From: Glycomyces luteolus
GTDB lineage: Bacteria; Actinomycetota; Actinomycetes; Mycobacteriales; Micromonosporaceae
Direction: 5' to 3'
Assembly (NCBI RefSeq): GCF_027622875.1
Contig: NZ_JAPZVP010000003.1
Span: 192,627-256,626, forward strand
Length of the DNA: 64,000 bases
Under the pieces are notes generated by a model that saw only the letters and a list, made by a program, of their open reading frames with translations, ran no database searches and was not told the origin of the DNA. The number at the start of each line of letters is the position of its first letter. The stretch's first letter is position 1. The position numbers were made by a program, and so were the translations under genes. Of the stretch, positions 8,255-17,566 are shown in pieces.

Positions 8255-8545
8255 ATGAATGCGATGCAGCGGCGGCCCGGGGCGGTCCGCTTGCTCGCGT
8301 TGGCGGTCTTGACCGCGGCGTGGGTCGCCGTACTGGCGTGGTTGTGGGCTGACGAGACTTCGCTGTCGTGCTTCGAGTACGCACCCTCGGAGGGCGCGGA
8401 TTCGGGTCGCACCTGTGCCGAACTCGCCGAGCGGGAGATGCGGCGGTTCAACGCCTGGTTCGCGCCGGCCCTCATCTGCGGCCCGGTCGCGGGCATCGCG
8501 CTCTGGTTCACGTTGCGTCCGAGGCGTGCAGGCGCGCCCCGCTGA
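8255..8545 (+). CDS. Small two-helix membrane protein, 96 aa
   Basis: The protein is not assigned to a family. It has two predicted membrane helices (LLALAVLTAAWVAVLAWLWA at residues 14-33 and FAPALICGPVAGIALWFTL at 69-87) around a loop with two cysteines (LSCFEYAPSEG and RTCAEL) that could form an extracellular disulfide, and an arginine-rich C-terminal tail. The start ATG 8255 lies six bases after TACCGT (8243-8248), a likely leaderless -10. It diverges from the esterase gene. Confidence 0.65.
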   Translation: MNAMQRRPGAVRLLALAVLTAAWVAVLAWLWADETSLSCFEYAPSEGADSGRTCAELAEREMRRFNAWFAPALICGPVAGIALWFTLRPRRAGAPR

Positions 8546-8585
8546 CGTGGCGCCGCGAGTCGCCGCCTTTGTCGGTCCTGTCCCC

Positions 8586-8591
8586 TAGGGT
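8586..8591 (+). promoter_or_regulatory. -10 hexamer TAGGGT, likely leaderless promoter of the DinB gene
   Basis: TAGGGT ends six bases before ATG 8598 and no ribosome binding site is visible, as expected for a leaderless mRNA. Confidence 0.45.
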
Positions 8592-8597
8592 CGTGGC

Positions 8598-9167
8598 ATG
8601 ACGGTGCAATGGCCTGAGGCGATCCTCGGACAGCTCGAGTTCTACTGGGACTTCCATCTGCGGCCCCGGCTGGAGGGGCTGACCGACGACGAGTACCTGT
8701 GGGAGCCGGTCGACGGCTGCTGGAGCCTCCGGCCCGGCGCCGACGGCGCCCGCGAGTTCGAGTTCACCGAGCCCGCCCCCGAGCCGCCGCCGGTGACCAC
8801 GATCGCGTGGCGGATGGTCCACATCGGGCGCGAGGTGCTCGGCGTCCGCGCCCGCGCGTTCTTCGGACCCCATGAGGGCCTTGAGGACGCGAACATGTGG
8901 GACCTGAGGCTCTGGCCCGATCCGCTGCCCGCCACGGCCGCCGACGCGATCGCCATGCTCGAGGATTCGTACGCGCACTGGTGCGCGGGCGTGCGGGCGC
9001 TCGACGCCGAGGCGATCGAACGCCCGCTCGGACCCAAAGGCGCCTGGTTCGCCGAGGACTCGATGGCGGCCCTCGTCCTCCACCTCAACCGCGAGGTGAT
9101 GGCCCACGGCGCGGAGATCTGCCTCCTCCGCGATCTGTACCGCGCCAAGGGCTTCGGCGAGCGCTGA
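8598..9167 (+). CDS. DinB-like (mycothiol-dependent enzyme fold) protein
   Basis: This 189-aa protein of the DinB/DUF664 four-helix-bundle superfamily shows the N-terminal LEFYWDFHLRPRLEGLTDDE helix, the WEPVDGCWSL strand and the histidines expected as metal ligands (WRMVHIGREV near residue 75 and LVLHLNREVMAHGAE near residue 160). Actinobacterial members include mycothiol- or bacillithiol-dependent transferases, but the substrate cannot be read from the sequence. It is cytoplasmic. It ends 3 nt from the convergent GH3 gene. Confidence 0.8.
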   Translation: MTVQWPEAILGQLEFYWDFHLRPRLEGLTDDEYLWEPVDGCWSLRPGADGAREFEFTEPAPEPPPVTTIAWRMVHIGREVLGVRARAFFGPHEGLEDANMWDLRLWPDPLPATAADAIAMLEDSYAHWCAGVRALDAEAIERPLGPKGAWFAEDSMAALVLHLNREVMAHGAEICLLRDLYRAKGFGER

Positions 9168-9170
9168 GGT

Positions 9171-11069
9171 TCACGCGGTCTGGAGGCCGAAGCCGAAGGG
9201 GTACAGCGGGTCGTAGGCGGCGTCGCCGACGTTCATCGGCTCCTGGTCGTTCGAGCGGGGCCAGGTGACCGGCAGGCGGCCGCCGTAGGGCGTCTCGCCG
9301 AACAGCGGGTCGGCGACTCCGGTGCCTTCGCTGCCGGGCAGCCAGGCCGCGACGAGCGCGTCGACCTCGGCGAGGTGAGAGGTGATCTCGATCGGGCGGC
9401 CGGAGACGACGATGACGACGCACGCGACTGCGGCGCAGACGGTGTCGATCGCGGCGGCGTCCGCTTCGGACACCCGCATGTCGTGCGCCCCCGCGCCCGC
9501 GTCGCCGATGCCCTCGGCGTACGGGTCCTCCGCGACCACGACGATGCCGACGTCGGCGTCGCCGATCGGCTCGGACGCGGTCTCGCTGTAGGCGATCGCC
9601 GCGTCGGGTGCGACGGCTTCGAGACCCGCGCGGATGCTGGTGCCCTCGGTGACCGCTTCCACGGAGCCCTGCCAGGACGCGGTCCAGCCGCCCATCTGGC
9701 GGCCGAGCGAGTCGGCGCCGGAGCCGGCCAGGTAGATCGACTCGTCGCCGGCGAGCGGCAGCAGGCCGTCGTCGTTGCGCAGCAGCGTCTGCGAAGCGGC
9801 GGCGGCCCGGCGGGCGGCCTCGCGGTGCTCGGCCGAGCCGATCTCGGCCGCGCCTGCGGTGTCCGCGTAGGGCTGCTCGAACAGGCCGAGGGCGAATTTC
9901 TGCGTGAGGATGCGGGAGACGGCGTCGTCGATCCGCTCCTCGCCGATGCCGCCGGAGTCCACTTCGGCCAGCAGCGTGTCGATGAAGCGGCGGTACTCGA
10001 ACGGCACCATGACCATGTCGACCCCGGCGTTGATCGAGGTGCGCACGGCCTCGGCGTAGTCCTCGCTGACCTGGTCCACGCCTTGCCAGTCGGAGACGAC
10101 GAAGCCGTCGAAGCCGAGCTCTCCCTTGAGGACCTCGTTGACGAGGTAAGCGTCGCCGTGGGTCTTCAGCGGTCCGTCCCCGAGGTCGGTCGAGGAGAAC
10201 GAGACCATGACGGAGCCGACGCCCGCGTCCACGGCGGCTTTGAAGGGCGCCAAGTGGATCGAGCGCAGTTCCTCCTCGGTGAGGGTGGTGACGCCCTGGT
10301 CGAGGAGGTAGTCGTCCGTGGTCGAGGAGCCGAGGGCGGTGCCGCCGTCGCCCGCGTAGTGCTTGGCGGTGGCCAGGACGCTGCCGTTCGCGGCCAGGTC
10401 CTCGCCCTGGTAGCCCTCCACGACGGGCCCGGCGTACTCGACGGCCAGGCCCGGGTCCTCGCCGAACGACTCGTAGGTGCGGCCCCAGCGGCTGTCGCGG
10501 GCGACGCACACGCACGGCGCGAAGGTCCAGTGCACGCCGGTCGCGCGGGTCTCGGCGGCGGTGATCGCGGCGGCCTCCGCGGCGAGGGCGGGGTCGTGGG
10601 CCGCGCCGAGGCCGATGTTGTGCGGGAAGATCACGGCGCCGGGGAGCGCGCCGTTGCCATGGACGGCGTCGATGCCGTACATGAGCGGGATGCGAAGGCG
10701 CGATCCCATCGCCTCGCTTTGGAAGCCGTCGATCATCTCGGCCCAGGCCTCCGGGGTGTCGCGGAGGGCGTCCGAGCCGCCGTTGAGGAGCGAGCCGATG
10801 CCGAGATCGCCGATGTCCGCCGGGACGCCCTCGATGGCGGGCACCGCGACCTGCGTCATCTGGCCGACCTTCTCCTCGATCGTCATGCGGCCGAGGAGGT
10901 CGGCGACGCGGTCGGCGATCGGCGCGTCGGGGTCGAGGTAGGAGGCCTCGCCGGTGTCGTCGCCGGGGACGACCACGAGCACGGTGATCACGGCGGCGGC
11001 CAGCGCGGCGATCAGGGCGGTCCAGAGGACGGCCGGGCGGCGGAGGGCTGGGGGCAGGTGTGCGCCCAT
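9171..11069 (-). CDS. Glycoside hydrolase family 3 beta-glucosidase, membrane-anchored
   Basis: This 632-aa exo-acting beta-glucosidase of the GH3 ExoP/barley-ExoI type has an N-terminal hydrophobic segment (residues about 14-34, signal anchor), then the GH3 barrel (MTIEEKVGQMTQ, AKHYAGDGGT, nucleophile Asp327 in VVSDWQGV) and the alpha/beta sandwich domain (RNDDGLLPLAGDESIYLAGSG to VVVSGRPIE). It ends with PLYPFGFGLQ, typical of the family. It starts behind a clear AAGGAG. It probably releases glucose from oligosaccharides made by the divergent GH74 enzyme. A CebR-like box lies inside its promoter. Confidence 0.93.
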   Translation of the reverse strand: MGAHLPPALRRPAVLWTALIAALAAAVITVLVVVPGDDTGEASYLDPDAPIADRVADLLGRMTIEEKVGQMTQVAVPAIEGVPADIGDLGIGSLLNGGSDALRDTPEAWAEMIDGFQSEAMGSRLRIPLMYGIDAVHGNGALPGAVIFPHNIGLGAAHDPALAAEAAAITAAETRATGVHWTFAPCVCVARDSRWGRTYESFGEDPGLAVEYAGPVVEGYQGEDLAANGSVLATAKHYAGDGGTALGSSTTDDYLLDQGVTTLTEEELRSIHLAPFKAAVDAGVGSVMVSFSSTDLGDGPLKTHGDAYLVNEVLKGELGFDGFVVSDWQGVDQVSEDYAEAVRTSINAGVDMVMVPFEYRRFIDTLLAEVDSGGIGEERIDDAVSRILTQKFALGLFEQPYADTAGAAEIGSAEHREAARRAAAASQTLLRNDDGLLPLAGDESIYLAGSGADSLGRQMGGWTASWQGSVEAVTEGTSIRAGLEAVAPDAAIAYSETASEPIGDADVGIVVVAEDPYAEGIGDAGAGAHDMRVSEADAAAIDTVCAAVACVVIVVSGRPIEITSHLAEVDALVAAWLPGSEGTGVADPLFGETPYGGRLPVTWPRSNDQEPMNVGDAAYDPLYPFGFGLQTA

Positions 11070-11121
11070 GGGGCGGGCTCCTTGAGGGGTGAGCGATCGA
11101 CTAGGGCCCCAACCTGGTTCG

Positions 11122-11150
11122 ACTCTAGCGGAAGAGCGCTCCCATGTCCA
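11122..11150 (-). promoter_or_regulatory. GH3 promoter with CebR/LacI-type operator in the spacer
   Basis: On the minus strand TGGACA (11150-11145) and TAGAGT (11127-11122) are separated by 17 bp, a good -35/-10 pair. The spacer begins with TGGGAGCGCTCTTC (11144-11131), which matches 11 of 14 positions of the cellobiose-repressor box TGGGAGCGCTCCCA known from streptomycetes. The 10-bp core TGGGAGCGCT is shared with the site at 29571. Repression by a LacI-family protein encoded elsewhere is inferred. Confidence 0.6.
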
Positions 11151-11257
11151 GGTCGAGCTGGCGAGCCTTCGCGTTCGACGCCCCGGGAGCGCGGTAGTGC
11201 ATCACATGGCACATGTCATGTACCGCCGGGCGAGGAGGAGTCGCTTTCGCCGCGTGC

Positions 11258-11286
11258 TTGCCAGCGTCACCGCGCCCTGTTATGTT
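11258..11286 (+). promoter_or_regulatory. Candidate promoter of the GH74 gene
   Basis: TTGCCA (11258-11263) and TATGTT (11281-11286) are separated by exactly 17 bp and lie 75 nt before the start codon. The 291-bp divergent region 11070-11360 holds this promoter, the GH3 promoter and otherwise nothing I can name. No full CebR-like box is visible on this side. Confidence 0.45.
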
Positions 11287-11360
11287 GGGTCTCCAAACTA
11301 ACCCTGCACGGCCCTTCCGGGGGCCGAACCCTCACGTCCCTCTGCCCCCTAGGAGCACCC

Positions 11361-13751
11361 GTGCGACGACGCACATTCGCCGCTTCCCTCGGCGCCGCCG
11401 CCGTGGCCGCCACCGCCGTGCCCGGCATCGCGGCCGCCAAGACCTCCGGCCGCTGCGAGGACGCCTACACCTGGCGCAATGCCGTGGTCAACGGCGGCGG
11501 CTACGTCCCCGGCATCGTCTTCAACGAGACCGAGGCCGACCTCGCTTACGCCCGCACCGACATCGGCGGCCTCTACCGCTGGCAGGAGGCCACCCAGGCC
11601 TGGCTACCGCTCCTCGACTGGGTCGGCTTCGACAACTGGGGCTGGACCGGCGTCGTCTCCGTCGCCACCGACCCCGTCGAGACCGACCGCGTCTACGCCG
11701 CGGTCGGGACCTACACCAACGACTGGGACCCCAACCCCGGCGCGGTCCTCTACTCCGACGACCGCGGCGCCACGTGGGGCGTCGCCGAGCTCCCCTTCAA
11801 GCAGGGCGGCAACATGCCGGGCCGCGGCATGGGCGAACGCCTCGCCGTCGACCCGGCCGACAACGCCGTCGTCTACCTGGGCGCCCCCAACGGCAACGGC
11901 CTGTGGCGCTCCACCGACCACGGCCGCACCTGGGCGAAGGTCGAGGCGTTCCCGAACGCGGGCGACTTCGTGCAGGACCCCGGCAGCGACTACTCCGACG
12001 ACAACCAGGGCGTCATCTGGATCGAGTTCGACCAGGCCGACGGCCGCATCTTCGTCGGCGTCGCCGACCCGGACGACCCGCTCTACGTCTCCGAGGACCG
12101 GGGCCAGACCTGGCAGCCCGTCCCCGGCGCCGCCGCGATCGGCTCCGTGGACGGCAACCGGACCATCCCCAAGCAGGCCGCGATCGACCACGCCAACGGC
12201 CACCTCTTCATCGTCACCAGCTGGGATCCCGGACCCTACAACGGCGCCCCGGCCTCCGGCAAGGGCGGCGCGATCTGGCGCCTCGACCTCGCCACGGGCG
12301 GCTGGGCCGACGTGACCCCGACCTACAGCCCGGTCGGCAAGACCCCCGGCTTCGGCGGGATCACCGTCGACCGCCAGCGCCCCGGCACCCTCATGGCCGC
12401 CACGCAGAACAACTGGTATCCGGACGAGATCATCTACCGCTCCAGGGATTCGGGCGCGACCTGGGAGACCAGCTGGGACTACGCGTTCGACGCGAACTGG
12501 TCGTGGCCGCCCGAGCGGGTCGACCGGTTCAAAATGGACGCTTCGGGCAGCGAGTGGCTGTCGTTCGGCGCCGCCGACGACGGCCCGGCGTACGCGGTCA
12601 AGCACGGCTGGATGATCGACGCGCTGGCGATCGACCCGCACAACTCGGACCGGATCATGTGGGGCACGGGCGCCACGATCTGGGGCACGGAGCAGCTGAC
12701 GGCCTGGGACGCGCAGGGCCCGCTCGTGGGCTGGGACGCCGAGGCCGGGCACCAGGTGGCGCTGCCGGTGGAGCAGTTCACCGTGGCGGTGCGCGCGGAC
12801 GGCGTGGAAGAGACTGCGGTGCAGGACATCGCGGCGCTCGGCGGCACGCTGGTGTCGGCGACCGGGGACCTCGGCGGGTTCGTGCAGGACGACTTGGGGC
12901 GCGCGGGCGAGCAGATCCGCCACCCGGACTGGTCGTCGGGGCGGAGCGTGGACTTCGCGGCGCTGAACCCGGACATCGTGGTCGGCTCCGGTGACGTGCA
13001 CGGCGACGTCGACGGGCACGTGGGCGTCTCGACGGACCGCGGCGCGACCTGGCTGACGACGAAGCGCCTCGAAGGCGTTGCGGGAGGGGCGAACGGCGGC
13101 ACGGTCGCGGTGAGCGCGGACGGCGCGGTGATCGTGTGGACGCCGGGCGACGGGACGACCGCGCCGGTGTCCAGTTCCGATCTCGGCCAGACGTGGACGA
13201 CGGTGGACGGGCTGCCCGCGGGCGCGAAGGTGCGCGCCGACCGTGTCGACCCGAACCGCTTGTACGCCTATGCTTCCGGGAAGTTCTACGCGAGCGGGAA
13301 CGGCGGGCTGAGCTTCGCCGAGACCGGCGCGTCGGGCCTGCCGCCGACCGGCGACGTGGATTTCCGGGCGGCGCCGGGCAAGCGCGGGCACCTGTGGCTG
13401 GCCGGGGGCAACGACCCCGACGTGGTCGACCCGCTGTACGGGATGTGGCGTTCGAAGGACGGCGGTGCGACCTGGTCGCGGATCCGGGACTTCGAAGAGG
13501 CCGACGCGGTCGGGTTCGGCAAGGGACGCGGGCGGCGCGGCTATCCGGCGATCTTCACGTCGGCGAAGGCGGGCGGCCAGCGCGGCATCTGGCGTTCCAC
13601 CGATGAAGGGCTGAGCTGGCAGCGCGTGAATGACGATGCGCACCAATGGGCTTGGACCGGGAAGTCCATCACGGGCGACCCGGAGGTGTACGGCCGCGTC
13701 TACATCGCGACGAACGGTCGCGGCTTGATCTACGGCGACATCGCGGACTGA
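11361..13751 (+). CDS. Secreted GH74 xyloglucanase
   Basis: This 796-aa glycoside hydrolase family 74 enzyme cuts xyloglucan. A twin-arginine-like signal (MRRRTFAASLGAAAVAATAV, cleavage near AAA-KT) precedes tandem beta-propeller blades with the sialidase/BNR-type repeat S.D.G.TW. The two catalytic aspartates expected for GH74 are visible: Asp67 in RTDIGGLYRW and Asp503 in ATGDLGGFVQ. There is no carbohydrate-binding module. The GTG start at 11361 follows AGGAG; a longer open frame upstream is only antisense to the GH3 gene. A strong hairpin terminator follows. Confidence 0.93.
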   Translation: MRRRTFAASLGAAAVAATAVPGIAAAKTSGRCEDAYTWRNAVVNGGGYVPGIVFNETEADLAYARTDIGGLYRWQEATQAWLPLLDWVGFDNWGWTGVVSVATDPVETDRVYAAVGTYTNDWDPNPGAVLYSDDRGATWGVAELPFKQGGNMPGRGMGERLAVDPADNAVVYLGAPNGNGLWRSTDHGRTWAKVEAFPNAGDFVQDPGSDYSDDNQGVIWIEFDQADGRIFVGVADPDDPLYVSEDRGQTWQPVPGAAAIGSVDGNRTIPKQAAIDHANGHLFIVTSWDPGPYNGAPASGKGGAIWRLDLATGGWADVTPTYSPVGKTPGFGGITVDRQRPGTLMAATQNNWYPDEIIYRSRDSGATWETSWDYAFDANWSWPPERVDRFKMDASGSEWLSFGAADDGPAYAVKHGWMIDALAIDPHNSDRIMWGTGATIWGTEQLTAWDAQGPLVGWDAEAGHQVALPVEQFTVAVRADGVEETAVQDIAALGGTLVSATGDLGGFVQDDLGRAGEQIRHPDWSSGRSVDFAALNPDIVVGSGDVHGDVDGHVGVSTDRGATWLTTKRLEGVAGGANGGTVAVSADGAVIVWTPGDGTTAPVSSSDLGQTWTTVDGLPAGAKVRADRVDPNRLYAYASGKFYASGNGGLSFAETGASGLPPTGDVDFRAAPGKRGHLWLAGGNDPDVVDPLYGMWRSKDGGATWSRIRDFEEADAVGFGKGRGRRGYPAIFTSAKAGGQRGIWRSTDEGLSWQRVNDDAHQWAWTGKSITGDPEVYGRVYIATNGRGLIYGDIAD

Positions 13752-13794
13752 CGGCCGCCTGACGGCGGCCCTTGAGACGCTCTGGGGAGCGACT

Positions 13795-13840
13795 GCGCCG
13801 GTCGCGGGACCAACCGTTCGGTCCCGCGGCCGGCGCTTTG
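13795..13840 (+). terminator. Rho-independent-type terminator after GH74
   Basis: A 17-bp stem (13795-13811 pairing with 13820-13836, one G-U pair) with an 8-base loop is followed by TTTG. A smaller GGCCGCC/GGCGGCC hairpin sits at 13753-13770 directly on the stop codon. Confidence 0.7.
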
Positions 13841-13972
13841 TCATGCGCGGGCACGCTTCCACGGAGAATGCGGTTGGCTGGCATGAACTGTCGGTAATGC
13901 CCAGTACGAACGCCTGATCGGCACCGGTAAGGTGATCGCATGAATCGCCTTGTATAGGAAGGACCACCCCTG

Positions 13973-14662
13973 GTGCCCGACGTGCCCTCCACTCGTCTGG
14001 TCTACGACGCCCTCCTGATCACCTCGCTCGACGATGCCTACAAGCCCGCCACCGGTCCTCGTGTGACGGGGCTCGGCATCGGCGCGGCGCTGCTGGCGGA
14101 GCTGGTGCTGTCGCAGCATCTGACCGTCTGGGCCGCAAAGGGAGTCGATCGGGTGTGCATCGACCCTATGGGAGGCACGGGCGAGGGGTACCGGCCGCCG
14201 GACGACTCCCTGGCGCTGTGGCTGGTCGAGCACGTCCGCGCCGAGCACGCCAGCCTCCCGGTGCGCGACTGGCTCGACTTCCTCTCCGCCTCCGACGTCT
14301 ACACGAAGACCGCCGAGCACATGGCCATGCTCGGCTTCATGGTCCGCCGCGAGTACCGCTCGCGGTGGCGCCAGCGGGTGGAGGTCGGCTACGAGCCGAG
14401 CGACCCGCTCATCGCGAACGCCGTGTTCTCGCGGCTGCGCCGCCATCTGTCCCTTTCGGAGGGATCGATCTCGGTGGAGGACGCCTTCCTGCTGGCGCTC
14501 ACCGAGGCGGTCGGCCTCTCCAAGCCGCTCTACCACCAGTTGCCTTCCGGCGCACGCGTGTACGCCGGAAAGCGCAGGCAGGCGCTGCCCGCCGCGCTGC
14601 GCGCCGTCCTGGCGCACCTGGCCGCTTCGGTGGCGGACATCGCCATCACCGGCGGCCGCTGA
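13973..14662 (+). CDS. GPP34 (GOLPH3/VPS74-like) family protein
   Basis: This 229-aa actinobacterial member of the GOLPH3/VPS74 phosphoprotein family is mainly helical, with ALLAELVLSQHLTV near residue 40 and DALLITSLDD at the start. The eukaryotic relatives bind PI4P; bacterial members are of unproven role and are common in streptomycetes. No signal peptide is seen. The start GTG 13973 has AGGAAGGA upstream. It is followed after 34 nt by an amino-acid permease gene with its own ribosome site, so the two may be co-transcribed. Confidence 0.85.
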   Translation: MPDVPSTRLVYDALLITSLDDAYKPATGPRVTGLGIGAALLAELVLSQHLTVWAAKGVDRVCIDPMGGTGEGYRPPDDSLALWLVEHVRAEHASLPVRDWLDFLSASDVYTKTAEHMAMLGFMVRREYRSRWRQRVEVGYEPSDPLIANAVFSRLRRHLSLSEGSISVEDAFLLALTEAVGLSKPLYHQLPSGARVYAGKRRQALPAALRAVLAHLAASVADIAITGGR

Positions 14663-14696
14663 CACACCCGTCACCGGAAGAAGGAGTCCCGCCCCC

Positions 14697-16190
14697 ATGC
14701 CCACTCCGTCCTCGCCGCCGAGCGCGGTGCAGGCCGTCCTGGCCCGCGACAAACTCGGCACCTTCAGCCTCCTCCACTTCTCCCTCACCGCCGCGACGCC
14801 GTTGACGGTGATCGCGGGCGGCGTCGTCGTCATGTTCGCCCTCGCCGGGCAGATCGGCATCCCCCTGGGGTACCTCATCGTCGCCGCCTGCCTGTGGCTC
14901 TTCAGCGTCGGCTACACCACGATGTCGCGGCACATCACGAACGCAGGCGCGTTCTACGCGTTCGTCGCACGCGGCATCGGCCGCATTCCCGGGGTCGCGG
15001 CCGCGTGGGTCGCGGCGACCGCCTACTGCGCCATGCAGATCAGCCTCTACGGCCTGCTCGGGCTCACGGCGGAGAGCGTGCTGGCCCGCATAGGCCTGGA
15101 CGCGCCGTGGTGGGCCTGCGCGCTCGTCGCGTGGCTCCTCATCGGACTCCTGGGCACGCGCGCGGTCGACATCAACGCGAAGGTGCTGGCGATCCTCCTG
15201 GCCGTGGAGATCGCCGTTATCCTGCTGTTCAGCGTCTCGAACTTCGCCAACGCCGCCGACGGCGTCCCGCTCGCGGCGATGTCGCCGTCCACGCTCGGCG
15301 GCGAGGCGGCCGGGGCGATGCTGGCGCTGGCGGTCACCGGCTTCATCGGCTTCGAGTCGCCCACCGTCTACGGCGAGGAGGCGAAGGACCGGCGCCGCAC
15401 GGTCGCGCGGGCCACCCTCGCCACCGTCGGCATTCTCGCGTTCATCTACATCGCCTCGTCGTGGTCGATCATCGCCGCCGTCGGCGCGGACGACGTCGTG
15501 GACGCCGCGATCGCGGACCCGTCGCTCATGTTCACCCTTGCCGGTGACCAGCTCGGCGCCCCGTGGGCGATCATCGGCGAGGTGCTGCTGCTGACCTCGG
15601 TCACCGCCGCCGCCTTGAGCTTCCACAACACGACCGCGCGCTACCTGTTCGCGCTCGGCCGCGAGCGCGTCGCGCCCGCCTGGCTGGGACGCACCTCACC
15701 GCGGACCTCATCCCCCGCGGCCGCCTCGCTCACGCAGACCGTCGTCAGCGGCGTGGTGATCATCGCCTGGGCGGTCCTGGGCCTCGACCCGCTCGTGCAC
15801 CTGTTCTTCTACATGAGCACCTCGGCGGGGATCGGCCTGCTCGCCCTGATCGCCACGTGCGCCATCGCGGTCGTCGTGTACTTCGCGCGCGACCGGCGCG
15901 GCGAATCCCTGTGGGCCACCAGGATCGCGCCAGTGCTCGCGGTCGTCGCGCTCCTGTGGGTGCTGTACCTGTCGGTCCTGCACTTCCACACCTTGCTGGG
16001 TGTCGAGAAGGGATCGACGCTGCCGGTGCTCGTCCCGATCCTGTTCGCGGGCTTGGCGGTCCTCGGCGCGGCCTGGGGCGCGTACCTGAAACGGGGCCGC
16101 CCGGAGGTGTACGCCGGGATCGGCCACGGCGCGAAGGCCGCGCTCGTGACCGAGGCGTCCGAACCGGTGGGGGTGGCCGGTGGCCGCTAG
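14697..16190 (+). CDS. APC family amino acid permease
   Basis: This 497-aa integral membrane transporter of the amino acid-polyamine-organocation superfamily has about 12 hydrophobic helices. They begin with FSLTAATPLTVIAGGVVVMF, where the TPLTVIAGG break is the substrate/cation-binding helix 1. GYTTMSRHITNAGAFYAFVA and FIGFESPTVYGEEAKDRRRT are typical of the family. The substrate cannot be deduced. It starts behind GAAGAAGGAG. Its end overlaps the GNAT gene by 11 nt, so the two are translationally coupled. Confidence 0.9.
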   Translation: MPTPSSPPSAVQAVLARDKLGTFSLLHFSLTAATPLTVIAGGVVVMFALAGQIGIPLGYLIVAACLWLFSVGYTTMSRHITNAGAFYAFVARGIGRIPGVAAAWVAATAYCAMQISLYGLLGLTAESVLARIGLDAPWWACALVAWLLIGLLGTRAVDINAKVLAILLAVEIAVILLFSVSNFANAADGVPLAAMSPSTLGGEAAGAMLALAVTGFIGFESPTVYGEEAKDRRRTVARATLATVGILAFIYIASSWSIIAAVGADDVVDAAIADPSLMFTLAGDQLGAPWAIIGEVLLLTSVTAAALSFHNTTARYLFALGRERVAPAWLGRTSPRTSSPAAASLTQTVVSGVVIIAWAVLGLDPLVHLFFYMSTSAGIGLLALIATCAIAVVVYFARDRRGESLWATRIAPVLAVVALLWVLYLSVLHFHTLLGVEKGSTLPVLVPILFAGLAVLGAAWGAYLKRGRPEVYAGIGHGAKAALVTEASEPVGVAGGR

Positions 16191-16746
16191 GACCGTGCAC
16201 GTCGCGGGCCTGCTCGCCGAGGCCTTCGTGGAAGTGCCGACCGCGGTCTGGCTCGTCGGGGACCCGGCCGAACGCCTTGCGGCCGTGCAGGGCCAGTTCG
16301 AGATCCTGGTGGAGCACGCGCTCGCCCACGGCGGCGTCGTCACCTCCGGGACCGAAGGCGCGGTCGTCTGGTTCGACCGCACGAAGGACGAGGCGCCGAT
16401 CCCCGGATACGAAGAGCGCCTGCGCGAGGCCTGCGGGAAGCACTACGAAGGGTTCGCGGAGCTCGACCGGATCATGGACGAGCACCATCCCGCCGAGCCG
16501 CACAACTACGTGGCGCTCGTGGGCGTCCGCGCAGACGCGCGCGGGCGCGGCATCGCGAGCGACATGCTCCGCCGCCACCACGAGCGGCTCGACGCGACCG
16601 GCACCCCCGCGTACCTGGAGGCGGTCTCGCTGCAGACCGCGAACCTGTATGCGTCCCTGGGCTACCGGTCGCACGGCGAACCGTTCCGGATCGGCGAGGG
16701 CGGGCCGCCGCTCTACCCGATGTGGCGGCCCACGCCCATCGGATGA
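16180..16746 (+). CDS. GNAT family N-acetyltransferase
   Basis: This 188-aa acetyltransferase carries the acetyl-CoA-binding motif ALVGVRADARGRGIASDMLR (residues about 110-130) and the C-terminal YLEAVSLQTANLYASLGYR motif B. It overlaps the permease gene by 11 nt with a GTG start, so it may act on a compound imported or exported by that permease (inference). The acceptor is unknown. Confidence 0.88.
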   Translation: MAARTVHVAGLLAEAFVEVPTAVWLVGDPAERLAAVQGQFEILVEHALAHGGVVTSGTEGAVVWFDRTKDEAPIPGYEERLREACGKHYEGFAELDRIMDEHHPAEPHNYVALVGVRADARGRGIASDMLRRHHERLDATGTPAYLEAVSLQTANLYASLGYRSHGEPFRIGEGGPPLYPMWRPTPIG

Positions 16747-16842
16747 CACGAGCGTGGACGAGCGGGCGGGCGCGGCTCTAAGGTTGCAAGCTATGCAGCA
16801 CCGATGGCCCGGCCGCCCGCTCGCCGCACGAAGGCGCACGCG

Positions 16843-17265
16843 ATGACCGGCCGGTGGTGGCTGGACCTGCTGCTGGCGGTCGTCGGCGGCTTGGCGCTGA
16901 TCTGGATCGCGCTCGTCATCGCCTTGGCGGTCGCCGGTCCGCGCGGGCCGCTGCTCCGCGAAGCGCTGCGCGTACTGCCGGACCTGCTCCGGCTGCTGCG
17001 GCGCCTCGCGGCGGACGCGGATCTGCCTCGCGGCGTGCGCATCCTGCTCGTCCTGCTGTTCGCCTACCTGGCATTGCCCTTCGACCTGGTCCCCGACTTC
17101 ATCCCCGTCCTCGGGTACGCCGACGACGCGATCGTCGTGGCGCTCGTGCTGCGCTCGGTCGTGCGCCGGGCGGGCATCGAGGCCGTGCGCGGACACTGGC
17201 CCGGCACCGCGGACGGCTTCGCGGTCTTGTGCCGCCTCACCGGACTCCCATTGCCGCGCAAGTGA
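16843..17265 (+). CDS. YkvA/DUF1232 family membrane protein
   Basis: This 140-aa protein has one N-terminal membrane helix (LLLAVVGGLALIWIALVIAL) and the DUF1232 core ILLVLLFAYLALPFDLVPDF, with the LPFDLxPDFIP.LGYADDA signature. Function is unknown; the family often sits in membranes of stress-tolerant bacteria. I chose ATG 16843 because GAAGG lies about 9 nt upstream; ATG 16804 gives 13 more residues and has no ribosome site. Confidence 0.8.
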   Translation: MTGRWWLDLLLAVVGGLALIWIALVIALAVAGPRGPLLREALRVLPDLLRLLRRLAADADLPRGVRILLVLLFAYLALPFDLVPDFIPVLGYADDAIVVALVLRSVVRRAGIEAVRGHWPGTADGFAVLCRLTGLPLPRK

Positions 17266-17532
17266 TTACGGACCCAGCCGCCAGTCGTGCGGAGGGTCGG
17301 CGCCGGCGACCGGTTCGGCCGGACCGAGCCGGTGCCGGCGCGCCCGCACGGCGCCGCAGACGCATCGGGTCCAGACGATCACGCCTTCAGAGGTGTGGTG
17401 CCGGGACACGACGTCGCCCCCGTCGTCATCGGTCCATCCGCACGCCGAGCAGGTAGTCGTCTCACTAGGGCCGCTGCGCCGGTCGCCGGGCGCGCGCCGC
17501 GACGGGCGGTGCTGCGGCGGTCGGTCACGCAT
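17266..17532 (-). CDS. Small zinc-ribbon-like protein, 88 aa
   Basis: The frame starts at ATG 17532 behind GGGAG. It encodes an arginine-rich N terminus followed by TTTCSACGWTDDDGGDVV, then VIVWTRCVCGAVRARR. The CxxC and CxC pairs about 27 residues apart are a plausible single zinc-ribbon site. It is probably a small DNA/RNA-binding or accessory protein. No named family is recognised. Confidence 0.6.
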   Translation of the reverse strand: MRDRPPQHRPSRRAPGDRRSGPSETTTCSACGWTDDDGGDVVSRHHTSEGVIVWTRCVCGAVRARRHRLGPAEPVAGADPPHDWRLGP

Positions 17533-17566
17533 GGCTGCTCCCTTCGGCGATGGCGAGTGCCCCGGC

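Noticed and set aside
9375-11360. In-frame extension of the GH74 gene by 662 codons
   Set aside because: It is antisense to the GH3 gene; the signal peptide and AGGAG place the start at 11361.
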